Positions 46,004 through 57,477 are shown, counted from the stretch's first letter. The stretch is DNA of 64,000 nt from Caulobacter rhizosphaerae (GCF_010977555.1 NZ_CP048815.1:2782501-2846500); one strand, 5' to 3'. Program-made: numbers and translations. Notes: generated from the letters alone by a model not told the origin.

Positions 46004-46630
46004 GTGACGCGTGGAACCTTCATCAGTTTCGAGGGCGGCGAGGGGGCTGGAAAGTCGACCCAGATCCGCCGCCTGGCCGAACGCCTGAAGGCGGACGGCG
46101 CCGACGTGGTGCTGACCCGCGAGCCGGGCGGCAGCCCCGGCGCCGAGCAGATCCGCGACCTGATCCTGAACGGCGACGTCGACCGCTGGTCGCCGGTCAC
46201 CGAAACCCTGCTGATGTACGCCGCGCGGCGTGACCACATCGAGCGGGTGATCCGGCCGGCCCTGGACCGTGGGGCCATCGTGCTGTGCGACCGCTTCGCC
46301 GATAGCACCCGGGCTTATCAGGGGGCGGGCGGCGAGGCGCCGATCAGCCTGATCAAGGCGCTGGAAGAGCAGGTCCTGGGCGGCACGACGCCGGACCTGA
46401 CGCTGATCTTCGACATCCCGGCCGAAGTGGGCCTGAAGCGGGCCCTGGCCCGGGGCGGCGAGGCGCGCTTCGAGGCCAAGGGCCTGGCCTTCCACCAGCG
46501 CCTGGGCGAGGCCTTCCTCGAGATCGCGCGCCGCGAGCCCCAACGCTGCGTGGTGATCGAAGCCGACGACGCGATCGACGCGGTCTGGGCCGACGTCTGG
46601 GACGCGGTGTCCACCCGGCTGGGCCTGTAG
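46004..46630 (+). CDS. tmk: Thymidylate kinase
   Basis: Tmk phosphorylates dTMP to dTDP. The 208-residue enzyme has the P-loop FISFEGGEGAGKSTQIRRLA, the DRx motif LCDRFADSTRAYQGAGG and the LID-side TREPGGSPGAEQIRDLIL. GTG 46004 gives a start close to the P-loop, as in most homologues; an in-frame TTG at 45995 would add three residues. It is followed after 3 bp by holB, the usual pairing, and preceded by rlpA. Confidence 0.95.
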   Translation: MTRGTFISFEGGEGAGKSTQIRRLAERLKADGADVVLTREPGGSPGAEQIRDLILNGDVDRWSPVTETLLMYAARRDHIERVIRPALDRGAIVLCDRFADSTRAYQGAGGEAPISLIKALEEQVLGGTTPDLTLIFDIPAEVGLKRALARGGEARFEAKGLAFHQRLGEAFLEIARREPQRCVVIEADDAIDAVWADVWDAVSTRLGL

Positions 46631-46633
46631 CGC

Positions 46634-47638
46634 GTGGACGCGCCGCCCCATCCCCGCGACGTGTTCGCCATCGACGGCGTCGAGGCCGCCGAGCTGGCCT
46701 TCCTGGACGCCCTGGACCGCGGCCGGCTGCACCACGCCTGGCTACTGACCGGACCCGAGGGCGTAGGCAAGGCGACCCTGGCCTATCGGATGGCCCGCCG
46801 CCTGCTGGGCGCGAGGCCGGATCCGGCGTTCGGCGCCCTGGGATCGGCGCCGACCGATTTCGTCAGCCGCCAGGTCGCCGCCCGATCGCACCCCGACCTG
46901 ATGGTGCTGGAGCGGGCGACGGACGACGGCAAGGCCCGCAAGTCGATCCCCGTCGACGAGGCCCGTCTGCTGCCGGCCTTCTTCGCCAATTCGCCGGCCG
47001 TCTCGCCTTATCGGGTGGCGATCATCGACGCCGCCGACGACCTGAACGTCAACGCCGCCAACGCCGTGCTGAAGACTCTCGAGGAACCCCCGCCGCGTGG
47101 GGTGATCCTGTTGATCAGCCATTCGCCGGGCCGTTTGCTGCCGACCATCCGCTCGCGCTGCCGCCGGCTGGTGGTGCCCGCGCCGGAGCTGTCCAAGGCC
47201 GCCGCCATGGTCGAGCAGCGGGCCGGGGTCTCGGCCCACGAGGCCGACCGCCTGGCGCGAATGGCCAAGGGCGCGCCAGGCCGCGCCCTGCAGCTGGCCG
47301 CCGCCGGGGCGCTGGAGGCCGACGACGCGGCCGGCGAGATCCTGCGCAAGCTGCCCGACCTGGACGAGGGCGCGCTGCTGGCCATGGCCGACACCTTCAA
47401 GGGGGCCGAGGGCGCCGCGCGCTTCGAGCTCTTGTTCGACCGGCTGGGCGACCAGATCCACGCCATGGCCACCGGCATGGCCGGCGAACGCACGCCGGCG
47501 GGCCTGGACCGCTGGGTGGCGGCCTGGGAGAAGATCGTCCGCGCGCCGGGCGAGGCCGAGGCCGTGAACCTGGATCGCGCCGACGTGTTCTGGACCGCGA
47601 TCATGGACTTGCGCGCCGCCGCCCGGGCGGCCATGTGA
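46634..47638 (+). CDS. holB: DNA polymerase III delta' subunit
   Basis: HolB is part of the clamp loader. The 334-residue protein has LHHAWLLTGPEGVGKATLAY (a P-loop with Ala in place of the usual Ser/Thr), IPVDEARLLPAFFANSPA, ADDLNVNAANAVLKTLEEPP and the arginine-finger segment LLPTIRSRCRRL. The zinc-binding cysteines of E. coli delta' are not present. GTG 46634 starts it 3 bp after tmk. A metG gene that lies here in many relatives is absent; tatD follows directly. Confidence 0.94.
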   Translation: MDAPPHPRDVFAIDGVEAAELAFLDALDRGRLHHAWLLTGPEGVGKATLAYRMARRLLGARPDPAFGALGSAPTDFVSRQVAARSHPDLMVLERATDDGKARKSIPVDEARLLPAFFANSPAVSPYRVAIIDAADDLNVNAANAVLKTLEEPPPRGVILLISHSPGRLLPTIRSRCRRLVVPAPELSKAAAMVEQRAGVSAHEADRLARMAKGAPGRALQLAAAGALEADDAAGEILRKLPDLDEGALLAMADTFKGAEGAARFELLFDRLGDQIHAMATGMAGERTPAGLDRWVAAWEKIVRAPGEAEAVNLDRADVFWTAIMDLRAAARAAM

Positions 47639-47642
47639 CCGC

Positions 47643-48422
47643 ATGCTCATCGACAGCCACGTAAACCTGCACGCCCATCAGTACGACGAGGACCGCCAGG
47701 CGGTGATCGACCGCGCCCGCGCCGCCGGGATCCAGCTGATGGTCACTATCTGCGACAAGATTCCGTCGTTCGACGCGGTCCACGCCATCGCCATGGCCAA
47801 CGACGACATCTGGTGCACGGTTGGGGCCCATCCGCATGAGGCCAAGGACCATGTCGAGCTGACGGCCGAACGTTTGGTCGAGCTGGCAGGCCGGCCCAAG
47901 GTGATCGGCATTGGCGAGACGGGGCTGGACTTCCACTACGACCTCAGCCCGCGCGACGTGCAGGCGAACGTGTTCCGCGCCCATGCGGCCGCGGCGCGCC
48001 AGACCGGCCTGCCGTTGGTGGTCCACACCCGCGAGGCCGACGCGGTGATGGGCGACATCCTCGAGGCGGAGCACGCCCGGGGGCCGTTCAAGATCCTGAT
48101 GCACTGCTACACCAGCGGTCCCGAGCTGGCTCGGCGGATGGCGGCGCTGGGGGCTTGGTTCTCGGTCTCGGGCATCGCCACCTTCAAGCAGGCCCAGGCG
48201 GTGCGCGACATCATCGCCGACATGCCGGCCGACAAGATCATCCTGGAGACCGACTGCCCGTACCTGGCCCCCGTGCCGATGCGCGGCCGCCGCAACGAGC
48301 CGGCCTATCTGCCGCACGTGCTGGACAAGCTGGCCGAGATCCGTGGCTGGACCCGCGCAGACGCCGAGGCCCGCACCGAGGACGCCTTCTTCGCCCTGTT
48401 CGACCGGATCCCCCGGACATGA
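47643..48422 (+). CDS. TatD family hydrolase
   Basis: TatD proteins are metal-dependent nucleases of the amidohydrolase type. The 259-residue enzyme has GETGLDFHYDLSP, PLVVHTREADAV, ILMHCYTSGPEL and ETDCPYLAPVPMRGRRNEP, all family metal or active-site segments. The usual N-terminal HCHLD, however, reads SHVNLH, so the second His of the HxH pair is Asn. Such HVNLH forms occur in alphaproteobacterial TatD proteins. It starts 4 bp after holB and overlaps the next gene (ATGA). Confidence 0.92.
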   Translation: MLIDSHVNLHAHQYDEDRQAVIDRARAAGIQLMVTICDKIPSFDAVHAIAMANDDIWCTVGAHPHEAKDHVELTAERLVELAGRPKVIGIGETGLDFHYDLSPRDVQANVFRAHAAAARQTGLPLVVHTREADAVMGDILEAEHARGPFKILMHCYTSGPELARRMAALGAWFSVSGIATFKQAQAVRDIIADMPADKIILETDCPYLAPVPMRGRRNEPAYLPHVLDKLAEIRGWTRADAEARTEDAFFALFDRIPRT

Positions 48423-49222
48423 CCGGCAAGCTGGAGTTCACGATCCTGGGCTCCGGCTCGTCGGGCGGCGTGCCGCGCGCCGACGGCAACTGGGGCGATT
48501 GCGACCCGGCCGAACCGAAGAACCTGCGTACCCGCTGCTCGATGCTGGTGCGACGGCCGGGCGGCGATCCAGCGACCGACACCACGGTGGTGGTCGACAC
48601 CGCCCCGGACTTCCGGCTGCAGGCGGTGAGGGCGGGGGTCAAGCGCGTCGACGCCTGCCTGTTCACCCACGACCATGCCGACCAGGCCCACGGGATCGAC
48701 GACCTGCGGCCGTTCTTCCTGAACCATCGCCGGCGCGTCCCCACCTACATGGACGCCTATACGATGGAGAGCCTGGGACGGCGGTTCGGCTACATCTTCG
48801 AGAGCCAGGGCGGCTATCCGGCCATCTGCGACGCCCACCCCATCCCGCCGCACGGCCAGCCCTGGAAGGTCGACGGCCCCAGCGGCGCGATCCCGGTGAC
48901 CACCTTCGACGTCGATCACGGCGAGATCCGCGCCGTCGGCTATCGCTTCGGCGATGTCGCCTATACGCCCGACGCCATCGGCTTTCCCGAGGAGAGCTGG
49001 GCGGCGCTGAGCGATCTCGACGTCTGGGTGGTGGACGCCCTGCGCTGGACGCCGCACCCGACCCACGCCCATGTGGGCCTGGCCCTGGACTGGATCGCCC
49101 GCGCCAAGCCGCGTCGCGCCATCCTGACCAACCTGCATATCGACCTGGATTTCAATGCCTTGGCGGCGAAACTTCCGCCGGGGGTCGAGCCGGCCTATGA
49201 CGGGATGACCTTCGAGGTCTGA
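48419..49222 (+). CDS. MBL-fold metallohydrolase (PhnP/TatD-neighbour type)
   Basis: A 267-residue beta-lactamase-fold protein beginning with TGKLEFTILGSGSSGGVPRA. The zinc motif reads THDHADQAHGIDDLR: the usual HxHxDH is HDHADQ, so one His ligand is replaced by Gln. Downstream ligands are NHRRRVPTYMD, DVDHGEIRAVGYRFGDV, and THAHVGLAL. The family often lies beside tatD. ATG 48419 overlaps the tatD stop, so the two are co-translated. The substrate is unknown, perhaps cyclic phosphate or a nucleic acid end. Confidence 0.9.
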   Translation: MTGKLEFTILGSGSSGGVPRADGNWGDCDPAEPKNLRTRCSMLVRRPGGDPATDTTVVVDTAPDFRLQAVRAGVKRVDACLFTHDHADQAHGIDDLRPFFLNHRRRVPTYMDAYTMESLGRRFGYIFESQGGYPAICDAHPIPPHGQPWKVDGPSGAIPVTTFDVDHGEIRAVGYRFGDVAYTPDAIGFPEESWAALSDLDVWVVDALRWTPHPTHAHVGLALDWIARAKPRRAILTNLHIDLDFNALAAKLPPGVEPAYDGMTFEV

Positions 49223-49237
49223 GGCCTCCGGCGGGGT

Positions 49238-49348
49238 GCGTCCTTCGAGGCTCGGCTACGCCTCGCACCTCAGGATGAGGAATTCCGCAAGGTCGCGACC
49301 ACCGGTCCTCATCCTGAGGCGCCGGCATTAGCGGGCCTCGAAGGACGC
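49238..49348. repeat. Inverted repeat (family B), second copy
   Basis: Arms 49238-49281 and 49306-49348 pair almost completely and share the gcgtccttcgaggctcg/cctcaggatgagga sequence with the element at 7705-7807. It lies right after the MBL gene and may end that transcript before the kdp promoter. Confidence 0.88.
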
Positions 49349-49367
49349 ACGGCCCCACCAACACCGC

Positions 49368-49419
49368 CTTTACGCTCCCCTTACGCAGACCCGCGCCATG
49401 GCGAATGGAGCCCTTACGC
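49368..49419 (+). promoter_or_regulatory. Three phased CYTTACGC repeats, candidate KdpE operator
   Basis: ctttacgc at 49368-49375, ccttacgc at 49379-49386 and ccttacgc at 49412-49419 have starts 11 and 33 bp apart, so all lie on one DNA face. OmpR-class regulators such as KdpE bind direct repeats at 10-11 bp spacing. The E. coli kdp site, as I recall it, has two TTTA-starting half-sites 11 bp apart. The group ends 42 bp before the first small gene of the operon. Confidence 0.55.
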
Positions 49420-49461
49420 GCCTTCATGGTCCTTTCCAGCCAAGTTAGCTGGAGGCCAAGG

Positions 49462-49545
49462 ATGGCTGATCTCATCTTCCTGGCGTTGGGCGGCGGGCTG
49501 TTCCTGGCCTTCGCCGCCTTCGCCGCCGCCCTGAGGCGCGTGTGA
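49462..49545 (+). CDS. 27-residue membrane peptide ahead of kdpF
   Basis: ATG 49462 is preceded by ggaggccaagg and encodes 27 residues: ADLIFLALGGGLFLAF followed by AAFAAALRRV. It is one hydrophobic helix with a short basic end. The stop lies 2 bp before kdpF, so the two are translated together. It resembles KdpF in size and topology but has no LLRP end. Small proteins at this position occur before kdpF in other genomes as I recall. A role in the Kdp complex is inferred. Confidence 0.7.
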   Translation: MADLIFLALGGGLFLAFAAFAAALRRV

Positions 49546-49547
49546 CC

Positions 49548-49634
49548 ATGCTGGTGAACGTGCTGTGGGGAGCCGGGGCGCTCGTCGTCGCGGCGTACAT
49601 GGTCGTGGCCCTGCTGCGACCCGACAAGTTCTGA
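49548..49634 (+). CDS. kdpF: K+-transporting ATPase subunit KdpF
   Basis: The 28-residue peptide has a single helix ([19 protein letters not shown]) and ends LLRPDKF, the pattern of KdpF, which stabilises the KdpABC complex in the inner membrane. ATG 49548 follows the previous tiny gene by 2 bp, and kdpA starts 13 bp after its stop. Confidence 0.9.
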   Translation: MLVNVLWGAGALVVAAYMVVALLRPDKF

Positions 49635-49647
49635 CGGAACTCATCCC

Positions 49648-51360
49648 ATGAATTGGCAAGGCTGGGCGGAAATCGCCCTGACGCTGGGCTTGGCGGTCGC
49701 GATCGGCTGGCCGCTGGGCGTTTACATGTCGCGGGTCTGGAACGGCGAGCGCACCTGGCTGGATCCGGTGCTGCGTCCGGTCGAGGCCGTCTTCTACAAG
49801 GCCTGCGGCGTCGATCCGGCCAAGAGCCAGAGCTGGTACGGCTATGCCGGCGCGCTGCTGGCCTTCAACCTGGTCGGATTCCTGCTGGTCTATGCGGTGC
49901 TGCGCCTGCAGGGCGTGCTGCCGCTGAACCCGCAAGGCTTCCCCGGCCTGTCCGGACACCTGTCGTTCAACACCGCGATCAGCTTTGTCACCAACACCAA
50001 CTGGCAGAGCTATGCCGGCGAGTCGACGATGTCGACGCTGAGCCAGATGCTGGTGCTGACCACCCAGAACTTCGTCTCGGCCGCCACCGGCGCGACCATC
50101 GCCGCGGCTCTGGCCCGGGCGTTTGTCGCCAATAGGGGCGAGGGAGTCGGCAACTTCTGGGCCGACTTGGTGCGCACCACGCTCTACGTGCTGCTGCCGC
50201 TGTCGTTCCTGCTGGCCGTGGTTCTGGTCGCCCTGGGTCTGCCCCAGACCCTGGCCGCCGGCGTCACCGCCCACACCCTGGAAGGCGCTGACCAGAAGAT
50301 CGCGCTCTACGCCGTGGCCTCGCAGGAGGCCATCAAGATGCTGGGCATCAACGGCGGCGGGATCTTCAACGCCAACTCGGCCCATCCGTTCGAGAACCCC
50401 ACGCCGCTGACCAACCTGATCACGGCCGTCTCGATCGATGTGCTCGGCTGGGCCGCCTTCTTCGCTTTCGGCCGCAGCGTGCTGGCGCGGAAGGACATTC
50501 GGGCCCTGGTCGTGGCGGGCGTGGTTCTGCTGTCGGCCGGCGCGGCGACGATCTATGTCACCGAGACGCAGAGCCCGCCGGCCCTGGTCGCCGCCCATGT
50601 CGACGCCTCGGTCAATCTGGAAGGCAAGGAGACCCGCTTCGGCGCCCCGGCCACGGCCGCCTGGGTCGCCATGACCACCGGAGCCTCGAACGGCTCGGTC
50701 AACGGCATGCATTCCAGCCTGATGCCGCTGGGCGGCGGCATGGCGATGTTCCTGATGCACCTGGGCGAGATCCTGCCCGGCGGCATCGGCTCGGGCATCG
50801 CCGTCATGGTGGTCATGGCCGTGCTGTCGGTGTTCGTCGCCGGCCTGATGGTGGGCCGTACCCCCGAATATCTCGGCAAGAAGATCGAGGCCCGCGAGGT
50901 GCAGTTGTCGATCCTGGCCGTGGTGGCCATCCCGGTCTCGACCCTGGGCTTCTCGGCCGTCGCCGCGGTCCTGCCCGAAGCGTTGAAGGGCCTGATGCAT
51001 ACAGGCCCGCATGGCCTGTCGGAGATCCTCTACGCCTACACCTCGGCCACGGCCAACAACGGCTCGGCCTTCGCCGGCCTGACCGCCAACGCCCCCTGGT
51101 GGGACGCGACCCTGGGCGTGGCCATGGCCATGGGCCGGTTCATGCCGATCATCGCCGTCCTGGCCATGGCCGGCTCGCTGGCCGCCAAGCCCAAGCTGGC
51201 CCCGTCCGCCGGGACCCTGCCCACCGACGGCGGCCTGTTCATCGGCCTGCTGGTGGGGGTGATCCTGATCCTGGGCGGCCTGCAGTTCTTCCCCGCATTG
51301 GCGCTGGGTCCGATCGTCGAGCACTTCCAGGTGCTCGCCGCGGTCGCCCACGCGTCCTGA
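49648..51360 (+). CDS. kdpA: K+-transporting ATPase channel subunit KdpA
   Basis: KdpA is the K+ channel-like subunit. The 570-residue protein shows the four selectivity-filter-type repeats: [58 protein letters not shown] and [14 protein letters not shown]. About ten hydrophobic helices are present, and the N-terminus has [24 protein letters not shown] character. Order kdpF-A-B-C-D-E is complete. No truncation is seen. Confidence 0.97.
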   Translation: MNWQGWAEIALTLGLAVAIGWPLGVYMSRVWNGERTWLDPVLRPVEAVFYKACGVDPAKSQSWYGYAGALLAFNLVGFLLVYAVLRLQGVLPLNPQGFPGLSGHLSFNTAISFVTNTNWQSYAGESTMSTLSQMLVLTTQNFVSAATGATIAAALARAFVANRGEGVGNFWADLVRTTLYVLLPLSFLLAVVLVALGLPQTLAAGVTAHTLEGADQKIALYAVASQEAIKMLGINGGGIFNANSAHPFENPTPLTNLITAVSIDVLGWAAFFAFGRSVLARKDIRALVVAGVVLLSAGAATIYVTETQSPPALVAAHVDASVNLEGKETRFGAPATAAWVAMTTGASNGSVNGMHSSLMPLGGGMAMFLMHLGEILPGGIGSGIAVMVVMAVLSVFVAGLMVGRTPEYLGKKIEAREVQLSILAVVAIPVSTLGFSAVAAVLPEALKGLMHTGPHGLSEILYAYTSATANNGSAFAGLTANAPWWDATLGVAMAMGRFMPIIAVLAMAGSLAAKPKLAPSAGTLPTDGGLFIGLLVGVILILGGLQFFPALALGPIVEHFQVLAAVAHAS

Positions 51361-51378
51361 TCGCAAAGGCGATTGAAG

Positions 51379-53463
<2,085 letters not shown>

Positions 53464-53490
53464 GCTGCAATTCTCGGAGACTCAAAAGTC

Positions 53491-54084
53491 ATGCTCTCCC
53501 AACTTCGACCCGCCATCGTCTCCATGAGCCTGTTCACGGTCCTGCTGGGCCTGGCCTATCCGCTGGCCGTCACCGGGCTCGCCCAGACCGCGTTCCCGAC
53601 CCAGGCCAACGGCAGCCTGGTGCGCGATACGCGCGGCGCGGTCGTCGGCTCGGCCCTGATCGGCCAGGCGTTCGCCCAGCCCGGCTACCTGCACCCGCGC
53701 CCGTCGGCGTCCGGCGCCAACGGCTATGACGCCTCGGCGTCCAGCGGCTCGAACATGGGCCCGCTGAACGATGCCCTGGCCAAGCGGGTCAAGGCCGACG
53801 CTGACGCCCTGCGCGCCGAGAACCCGGGCGCGACCATCCCCGCCGACGCGGTGACGAGTTCGGGCTCGGGCCTGGACCCGGACATCTCGCCGGACTACGC
53901 CCGCTTCCAGGCGCCGCGCGTCGCCAGGGCGCGGGGGGCGCCGCTCGCCGCCGTCCAGGCGGTGATCGACGGCCAGGTCCAGGGCCGGCTGTTCGGCTTT
54001 GTCGGCCAGCCGCGGGTCAACGTTCTGGCGGTCAACCGGGCGCTGGACACACGCTTCGCCGCCCAGCGCAAGAAAGGCGGCTAG
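53491..54084 (+). CDS. kdpC: K+-transporting ATPase subunit KdpC
   Basis: The 197-residue protein has one N-terminal membrane helix (SMSLFTVLLGLAYPLAVTGL) and a periplasmic domain with FAQPGYLHPRPSASGANGYD, SGSNMGPLNDAL and SSGSGLDPDISPDYARFQAP, all family motifs. KdpC joins KdpA and KdpB and raises ATP affinity. ATG 53491 follows kdpB by 27 bp. The stop overlaps the kdpD start by 1 bp (TAGTG). Confidence 0.97.
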   Translation: MLSQLRPAIVSMSLFTVLLGLAYPLAVTGLAQTAFPTQANGSLVRDTRGAVVGSALIGQAFAQPGYLHPRPSASGANGYDASASSGSNMGPLNDALAKRVKADADALRAENPGATIPADAVTSSGSGLDPDISPDYARFQAPRVARARGAPLAAVQAVIDGQVQGRLFGFVGQPRVNVLAVNRALDTRFAAQRKKGG

Positions 54085-56762
54085 TGCCGGCTGACGATCC
54101 GAAAAGACCTGATCCCGAGGCGCTCCTGGCCGCCGCCGTCAAGGCGGGCCGGGGGCGCCTGAAGGTTTTCCTGGGCATGGCCCCCGGCGTGGGCAAGACC
54201 TACGAGATGCTGCGCGCCGCTCGCCGCCGCAAGGCCGACGGCCAGGACGTGCTGATCGGCCTGGTCGAGACCCATGGCCGGCGCGAGACCGAAAGCCTGC
54301 TGCGCGGCATGGACGTGCTGCCGCGCAAGCCGATCGACCATCGCGGCCACGTGATGATGGAGTTCGATCTCGACACGGCCCTGGCCGGCCGGCCGGCTCT
54401 GCTGCTGGTTGACGAATACGCTCATTCCAACGCCCCAGGCTCGCGCCACCCCAAGCGCTGGCAGGACGTCGAGGAGTTGCTGGCGGCCGGCATCGATGTC
54501 TGGACCACCCTGAACGTCCAGCACCTGGAAAGTCTGGTCGATGTCGTCCAGCGCATCACCGGCGTGCGCCAGCGCGAGACCGTGCCCGACAGCGCCCTGT
54601 CGCGGGCCGACGCCATCGAACTGATCGACATCACCCCGGAGGAGCTGCGCGAACGGCTGACCGAGGGCAAGGTCTATGTGCCCGAGACCGCGCGCCTGGC
54701 CTCCGAGAACTTTTTCAAGGTCGAAAACCTGACGGCCCTGCGCGAGCTGGCCCTGCGCCGCGCGGCTCAGACGGTGGACGACCAGCTGGTCGCCGCCATG
54801 CGCGAGAAGGGGGTCGAGGGTCCCTGGGCGGCCGGCGAGCGGATCCTGGTGCTGGTCGGCGGCGACGCCATGGCCTCGGGCCTGGTGCGAGCCGGCCGGC
54901 GGTTGTCGGACATGATGATGGACGCGCCCTGGACGGTCACCCACGTCGACCGCCTGGACCAGCCGGCCAGGGGCCCGGCGGCGGCGGCCCGGCTGCGCGA
55001 CGCCTTGAAGCTGGCCGAGCAGCTGGGCGGCTCGACCGTGGTGCTCAGCGGGGCCGACATCGTCGCCACGGTGATGGCCTACGCCCGCCGCAACAACGTC
55101 ACCCAGATCGTCATCGGCAAGTCGGCCGACAGCCGCTGGCGCGAGCTGCTGGGACGGTCGCTGGCGGCGGCCCTGCTGCGCGAGGCGCGCGGGGCGGCGA
55201 TCCACGTCGTCACCGAGGCCACCCACGAGGCGGTCGTCGAGGTCCCGGCCCGCCGACCAAGGGTGGACTGGACGGCCTACCTGCTGGCCGCCGGCTGCGT
55301 CGCCGCCGCGACGGTCGTGGCCTGGGGCCTGGACGTGGCCTTCGACCGCGTGGACCTGGGGATGATCTTCCTGGCCGCGGTGCTGGCGGCCGGGGTGCTG
55401 CGCGGGCTGCGGCCGGCCCTGGCGGCGGCGACCGTGGCGTTCCTGGTCTACAACTACATGTTTCTGGAGCCGCGCCATTCGTTCGCGATCGGCACGCCGA
55501 CCGACTTCCTGACCCTGGTGGTCTTCTGGGCCGTGGCCCTGGCCGCCGGCGGGCTGGCGGGGCGGGTGCGGGACCAGGGCCGGGACGCCCAGCGGCGGGC
55601 CTCGGCCGTCTCGGCCCTGCTGGCCGCCAGCCGGACCTTCTCGGCGGCCGCCGGGCGCGAGGCGGCGGCCAAGGCCCTGGCCGAGCAGACGGCGGCGGCG
55701 GTCGGGGCCAAGGCCGTGGTGTTGCTGCCGGCCAACGGCGAACTTCAGCCCGCCGCCGGCGCGCCGACGCTGGAGGAGCTGGACGCCGCGCCGATGGCCG
55801 CCGCTCGGTGGGCGTGGGAGAGGGGCGAGGCGGCGGGGTTCGGCACCGGCACCCTGCCACAGACCCGCTGGACCTTCTGGCCCCTGGAGGGCGTGCGCTC
55901 GCGGGCCGGGGTGGCCGGCGTCGAGGCCGGGGCCATGGTCGCCGGCTCCGAGGACGAACGACTGCTGCTGGCCTTGCTGGAGCAGGGGGCCGTCGCCCTG
56001 GAGCGCGCCGAACTGGCGACCGAGGCCGTCGAGACCGAGACCCTGCGTCGCGCCGACCGCTTCCGCTCGGCCCTGCTGAACTCGATCAGCCACGATCTGC
56101 GCACGCCGCTGTCCACGGTGCTCGGAGCCTCCAGCACCCTGATCGACTATGGCAAGGGCATGACGGCGGCGGTGCGCGACGACCTGCTGCTCAGCATCCG
56201 CGAGGAGGCCGAGCGGCTGAACCGCTATGTCGGCAACCTGCTGGACATGACCCGGCTGGAGGGCGGGGCGCTGCGGCTGCGCACCGACTGGACCGACGTG
56301 CGCGACGTGCTGGGCGCGGCGGCCGAGCGGGTCTCGCGACGGCTGGAGACCCGAATCCTGGCCCGCGATTTTCCCGTCGAGCTAAGCCTGGTGCGCGCCG
56401 ATTCCAGCCTGCTGGAACAGGCCGTGGTCAACATCCTTGAGAACGCCATCGCCTACAGCCAGGACGGCGCCCGGATCGAGATGGCCGCCTACGAGGACCG
56501 CTCCAACGTGGTGATCAGCATCGAGGACGAGGGCCGGGGCATTCCGACAGCGGAGCTGGAGCAGGTGTTCGAGAAGTTCCGCCGCATGGAGGAGCCCACC
56601 GACCGCCACCAGGGCGCGGGCCTGGGCCTGTCGATCTCCAAGGGCTTCGTCGACGCCATGGGCGGCCGGATCGCCGCCGCCAGCCCGATCCACGATGGCA
56701 AGGGAACTCGGATCCTGATCAGCCTGCCCAAGGCGATCGCGACTCCGCATCATCTGCTATGA
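54084..56762 (+). CDS. kdpD: Sensor histidine kinase KdpD
   Basis: KdpD senses low K+ and controls kdp with KdpE. The 892-residue protein begins with the KdpD domain (Walker A LGMAPGVGKTYEML, DEYAHSNAPGSRHPKRWQDV) and a Usp-like domain (NVTQIVIGKSADSRWRELLG). Four membrane helices follow around residues 390-490, then GAF and the kinase core: H-box NSISHDLRTPLSTVLGASS, N-box NILENAIAYSQDG, and DEGRGIP and GAGLGLSISKG. GTG 54084 overlaps the kdpC stop. Normal length. Confidence 0.97.
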   Translation: MPADDPKRPDPEALLAAAVKAGRGRLKVFLGMAPGVGKTYEMLRAARRRKADGQDVLIGLVETHGRRETESLLRGMDVLPRKPIDHRGHVMMEFDLDTALAGRPALLLVDEYAHSNAPGSRHPKRWQDVEELLAAGIDVWTTLNVQHLESLVDVVQRITGVRQRETVPDSALSRADAIELIDITPEELRERLTEGKVYVPETARLASENFFKVENLTALRELALRRAAQTVDDQLVAAMREKGVEGPWAAGERILVLVGGDAMASGLVRAGRRLSDMMMDAPWTVTHVDRLDQPARGPAAAARLRDALKLAEQLGGSTVVLSGADIVATVMAYARRNNVTQIVIGKSADSRWRELLGRSLAAALLREARGAAIHVVTEATHEAVVEVPARRPRVDWTAYLLAAGCVAAATVVAWGLDVAFDRVDLGMIFLAAVLAAGVLRGLRPALAAATVAFLVYNYMFLEPRHSFAIGTPTDFLTLVVFWAVALAAGGLAGRVRDQGRDAQRRASAVSALLAASRTFSAAAGREAAAKALAEQTAAAVGAKAVVLLPANGELQPAAGAPTLEELDAAPMAAARWAWERGEAAGFGTGTLPQTRWTFWPLEGVRSRAGVAGVEAGAMVAGSEDERLLLALLEQGAVALERAELATEAVETETLRRADRFRSALLNSISHDLRTPLSTVLGASSTLIDYGKGMTAAVRDDLLLSIREEAERLNRYVGNLLDMTRLEGGALRLRTDWTDVRDVLGAAAERVSRRLETRILARDFPVELSLVRADSSLLEQAVVNILENAIAYSQDGARIEMAAYEDRSNVVISIEDEGRGIPTAELEQVFEKFRRMEEPTDRHQGAGLGLSISKGFVDAMGGRIAAASPIHDGKGTRILISLPKAIATPHHLL

Positions 56763-56769
56763 CCAAGCC

Positions 56770-57477
56770 ATGAGCGCCGCCAAGACCACGGGAATGCGCC
56801 AACGCATCCTGATCATCGACGACGAACCGCAGATCCATCGATTCCTCGGTCCGGCCCTGGACGCCGCCGGCTACGAGCCGCTGCGGGCCGACAGCGGCCA
56901 GGAGGGGCTGCGCGGCATCGCCCTGTGGTCGCCGGACGCCGTGGTGCTGGACCTGGGCCTGCCCGACATGGACGGCAAGGCGGTGCTGGAGAAGGCCCGC
57001 GCCTTCTACGAGGGCCCGATCGTCATCCTGTCGGCCCGCGATCGGGAAGCCGAGAAGATCCAGGCCCTGGACCTGGGCGCCAACGACTATGTGGAAAAGC
57101 CGTTCGGAGTCGGGGAGTTGCTGGCGCGTCTTCGCGTGGCGCTTCGCCAGCGCGGCCAGGCCCAGGGCCCTCTGGCGCCGATCCGGGCGGGAGCGGTCGA
57201 GATCGACCTGGAAAAGCACCTGGTGATCCGCGACGGCGCCGTGGTGAAGGTCTCGCCGCGCGAATACGAGGTCCTGGCCCGCCTGGCCCAGGCTCGGGGC
57301 AAGGTGCTAACTCACAAGGACCTGCTCACCGCGGTCTGGGGCCCGGCCCACGCCCAGGACACCCAGTACCTGCGCGTGTTCGTCGGCCAGCTGCGCCAGA
57401 AGCTGGAGGCCGACCCATCGACCCCGACGATGATCCTGACAGAACCGGGGATCGGCTACCGCTTCATCGGCGACTGA
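56770..57477 (+). CDS. kdpE: Response regulator KdpE
   Basis: The 235-residue OmpR-type regulator has a receiver (ILIIDDEPQIHRFL, phospho-Asp in VVLDLGLPDMDG, ANDYVEKPFGV) and a winged helix (VSPREYEVLARLAQARGKVL, VFVGQLRQKLEADPSTP, ILTEPGIGYRFI). It is the partner of KdpD and starts 7 bp after it. The repeats upstream of the operon at 49368-49419 are its likely binding site. Confidence 0.97.
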   Translation: MSAAKTTGMRQRILIIDDEPQIHRFLGPALDAAGYEPLRADSGQEGLRGIALWSPDAVVLDLGLPDMDGKAVLEKARAFYEGPIVILSARDREAEKIQALDLGANDYVEKPFGVGELLARLRVALRQRGQAQGPLAPIRAGAVEIDLEKHLVIRDGAVVKVSPREYEVLARLAQARGKVLTHKDLLTAVWGPAHAQDTQYLRVFVGQLRQKLEADPSTPTMILTEPGIGYRFIGD

